Below are positions 5,515 to 6,359 of a stretch of 6,359 nt of DNA, piece by piece. A program made the translations under genes and the position numbers. The stretch is from Flavobacteriales bacterium (GTDB lineage: Bacteria > Bacteroidota > Bacteroidia > Flavobacteriales_D > Sanyastnellaceae). The stretch spans positions 1 through 6,359 of the forward strand of contig JAIYCK010000232.1 of assembly GCA_027488055.1 (NCBI GenBank), given 5' to 3'. The notes under the pieces were generated by a model, which did no database searches, was not told the DNA's origin, and was given only the letters and a program-made list of their open reading frames with translations. The stretch's first letter is position 1. Each line of letters starts with the position of its first letter.

Positions 5515-6248
5515 CCTTTGGATGCCAGATCGTACTGGCGCGATACTTCCGTCCAATTGATGAGCTCCATGATCGCTTTAAGGTAATCGGCTCTGCGATT
5601 TTGATAGTGCAAGTAGTAGGCGTGTTCCCACACATCAATACCCAAAATAGGCTGACCTGCTTGCTCAACGATTTGGGTCATCAATGGATTGTCTTGGTTG
5701 GCGGTCGAACTAACAAATAGGGCGCCTCCCGCGTTGACCGATAACCAGGCCCAGCCGCTGCCGAATCTGTTTTTTGCTGCATCCGTCAATTGTTGAAGCA
5801 GTGTATCGATGCTGCCAAAATGTTGAATAATGGCAGCCTGCAATGAAGGGCTCATTCCATCTTTCCCACCGGGAGCGATCCATTTCCAGAACATGCTGTG
5901 GTTATAGTGTCCACCGGCATTGTTGCGCACTGTAGCATCAGAGACATCCACCAATCTGCAAATTTCCTCCACACTTTTGCCACTTCCTTTGTAAGGCGAT
6001 CCATTGAGTGCTTTGTTCAGTTTTTCAATGTACGCCGCATGGTGTTTGGTGTGATGAATTTCCATGGTCATGGCATCAATGGCAGGTTCCAAATCGGTGT
6101 AGGCAAAACCCAAGGGAGGCAATCTGAATGGCTCCAATGGCGCTGGGGAGTTCATAAGGTCCATTTTGGTGGCGCATCCAGCCATGGGACAGATCAAAAG
6201 CCCAGCACCTAAAATGCCAGCCGTTTTTAGAAATGTTCTTTTTTTCAT
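5511..6248 (-). CDS. sodA: Superoxide dismutase, Mn-type, with export signal
   Basis: It turns superoxide into oxygen and hydrogen peroxide. The 245-residue protein carries the four metal ligands: H65 in EIHHTKHH, H117 in GGHYNHSMFW, and D205 and H209 in IDVWEHAYY. They correspond to H26, H81, D167 and H171 of E. coli SodA; Y73 matches Y34. GGH (112-114) and Q185 in STANQD fit the manganese rather than iron form, though cambialistic use is possible. The SOD domain starts only near residue 43, preceded by an N-terminal extension. This has KKRTFLK (2-8), close to the Tat motif (S/T)RRxFLK with KR in place of RR, then a hydrophobic stretch (9-22) and a possible lipobox MAGC with Cys25. The enzyme is thus probably exported and may be lipid-anchored, protecting the periplasm or envelope. 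Ordinary SodA, of about 206 residues, is cytoplasmic. The start at 6248 is the only one that keeps the whole signal. Confidence 0.94.
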   Translation of the reverse strand: MKKRTFLKTAGILGAGLLICPMAGCATKMDLMNSPAPLEPFRLPPLGFAYTDLEPAIDAMTMEIHHTKHHAAYIEKLNKALNGSPYKGSGKSVEEICRLVDVSDATVRNNAGGHYNHSMFWKWIAPGGKDGMSPSLQAAIIQHFGSIDTLLQQLTDAAKNRFGSGWAWLSVNAGGALFVSSTANQDNPLMTQIVEQAGQPILGIDVWEHAYYLHYQNRRADYLKAIMELINWTEVSRQYDLASKG

Positions 6249-6273
6249 CGCGATTGCAAGCTTACTGTTCGTT

Positions 6274-6303
6274 CAAAGGTCGCTTATTTCCGCTCAATTG
6301 AAA
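6274..6303 (-). promoter_or_regulatory. Possible promoter of the SOD gene
   Basis: On the minus strand TTTC (6300-6303) lies 18 bp before GACCTTTG (6274-6281), each one fixed base off the Bacteroidota TTTG and TAnnTTTG boxes, with the same 18-bp spacing as the promoter at 376-404. The leader would be about 20-25 nt. The rest of 6249-6359 is AT-rich, with several CAATTG-like words (6295-6300, 6314-6325), and shows no recognisable gene or clear operator. Confidence 0.35.
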
Positions 6304-6359
6304 GACTTTATATCAATTTTAATTGCGACGAATTATATTGCATCGCTAAACCCCTTTTG

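Noticed and set aside
5306..5668. 120-codon open frame on the - strand across the convergent gene ends
   Set aside because: It overlaps both the secreted-protein gene and the SOD gene out of frame, with no recognisable domain.
6295..6325. Repeated CAATTG-like words upstream of the SOD gene as an operator
   Set aside because: The DNA is AT-rich, where such palindromes arise easily; there is no constant spacing and the pattern resembles no operator I know.
1..6359. Mobile element, CRISPR array, toxin-antitoxin or defence system
   Set aside because: No terminal repeats, transposase, spaced direct repeats, nuclease or helicase motifs, or paired toxin genes were seen; the small acidic protein stands alone and fits DUF2795 better than an antitoxin.

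Overview
The window looks like an ordinary chromosomal stretch of a member of the Bacteroidota, probably near the Flavobacteriales. Four things point that way. There are no Shine-Dalgarno stretches before the start codons. Sequences resembling the Bacteroidota -7 promoter box (TAnnTTTG) sit just upstream of many genes. There is a very acidic DUF2795 protein of a type I associate with this phylum. The aspartate kinase and the RbfA-permease pair also match Bacteroidota forms that I recall. I see no tRNA, rRNA, CRISPR array, insertion sequence, phage gene or recognisable defence cassette. Coding density is high and no gene-free stretch exceeds about 185 bases.

Layout: (1) 1-332, +, the C-terminal part of a PduO-type cob(I)alamin adenosyltransferase cut by the window edge. 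(2) 333-834, a single-gene unit: promoter, a leader of roughly 105-110 nt, a 73-residue DUF2795 protein, then two hairpins, the second a convincing intrinsic terminator. (3) 840-2603, -, an SSAT-like GNAT acetyltransferase followed 48 bp later by a monofunctional aspartate kinase (lysC). (4) 2604-2677, a 74-bp divergent promoter region. (5) 2678-4226, +, rbfA and, 13 bp later, an FtsX/LolC-LolE-type permease that must start at a TTG codon. (6) 4348-5514, +, a Sec-exported protein of unknown function with degenerate YD/RHS-like units. (7) 5511-6248, -, a manganese-type superoxide dismutase with an export signal and a possible lipobox. Its stop codon shares the tetranucleotide CTAG with the stop of the preceding convergent gene.

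The genes do not form one pathway. They are a housekeeping mix: cofactor salvage, amino-acid biosynthesis, ribosome maturation, envelope transport and oxidative-stress protection. The points most worth a second look are the probable extracytoplasmic Mn-type SOD, the secreted repeat protein of unknown function, the isolated DUF2795 unit, the very short distances between -7-like boxes and start codons, and the shared CTAG stop codons. I did not find evidence for an undescribed multi-gene system.
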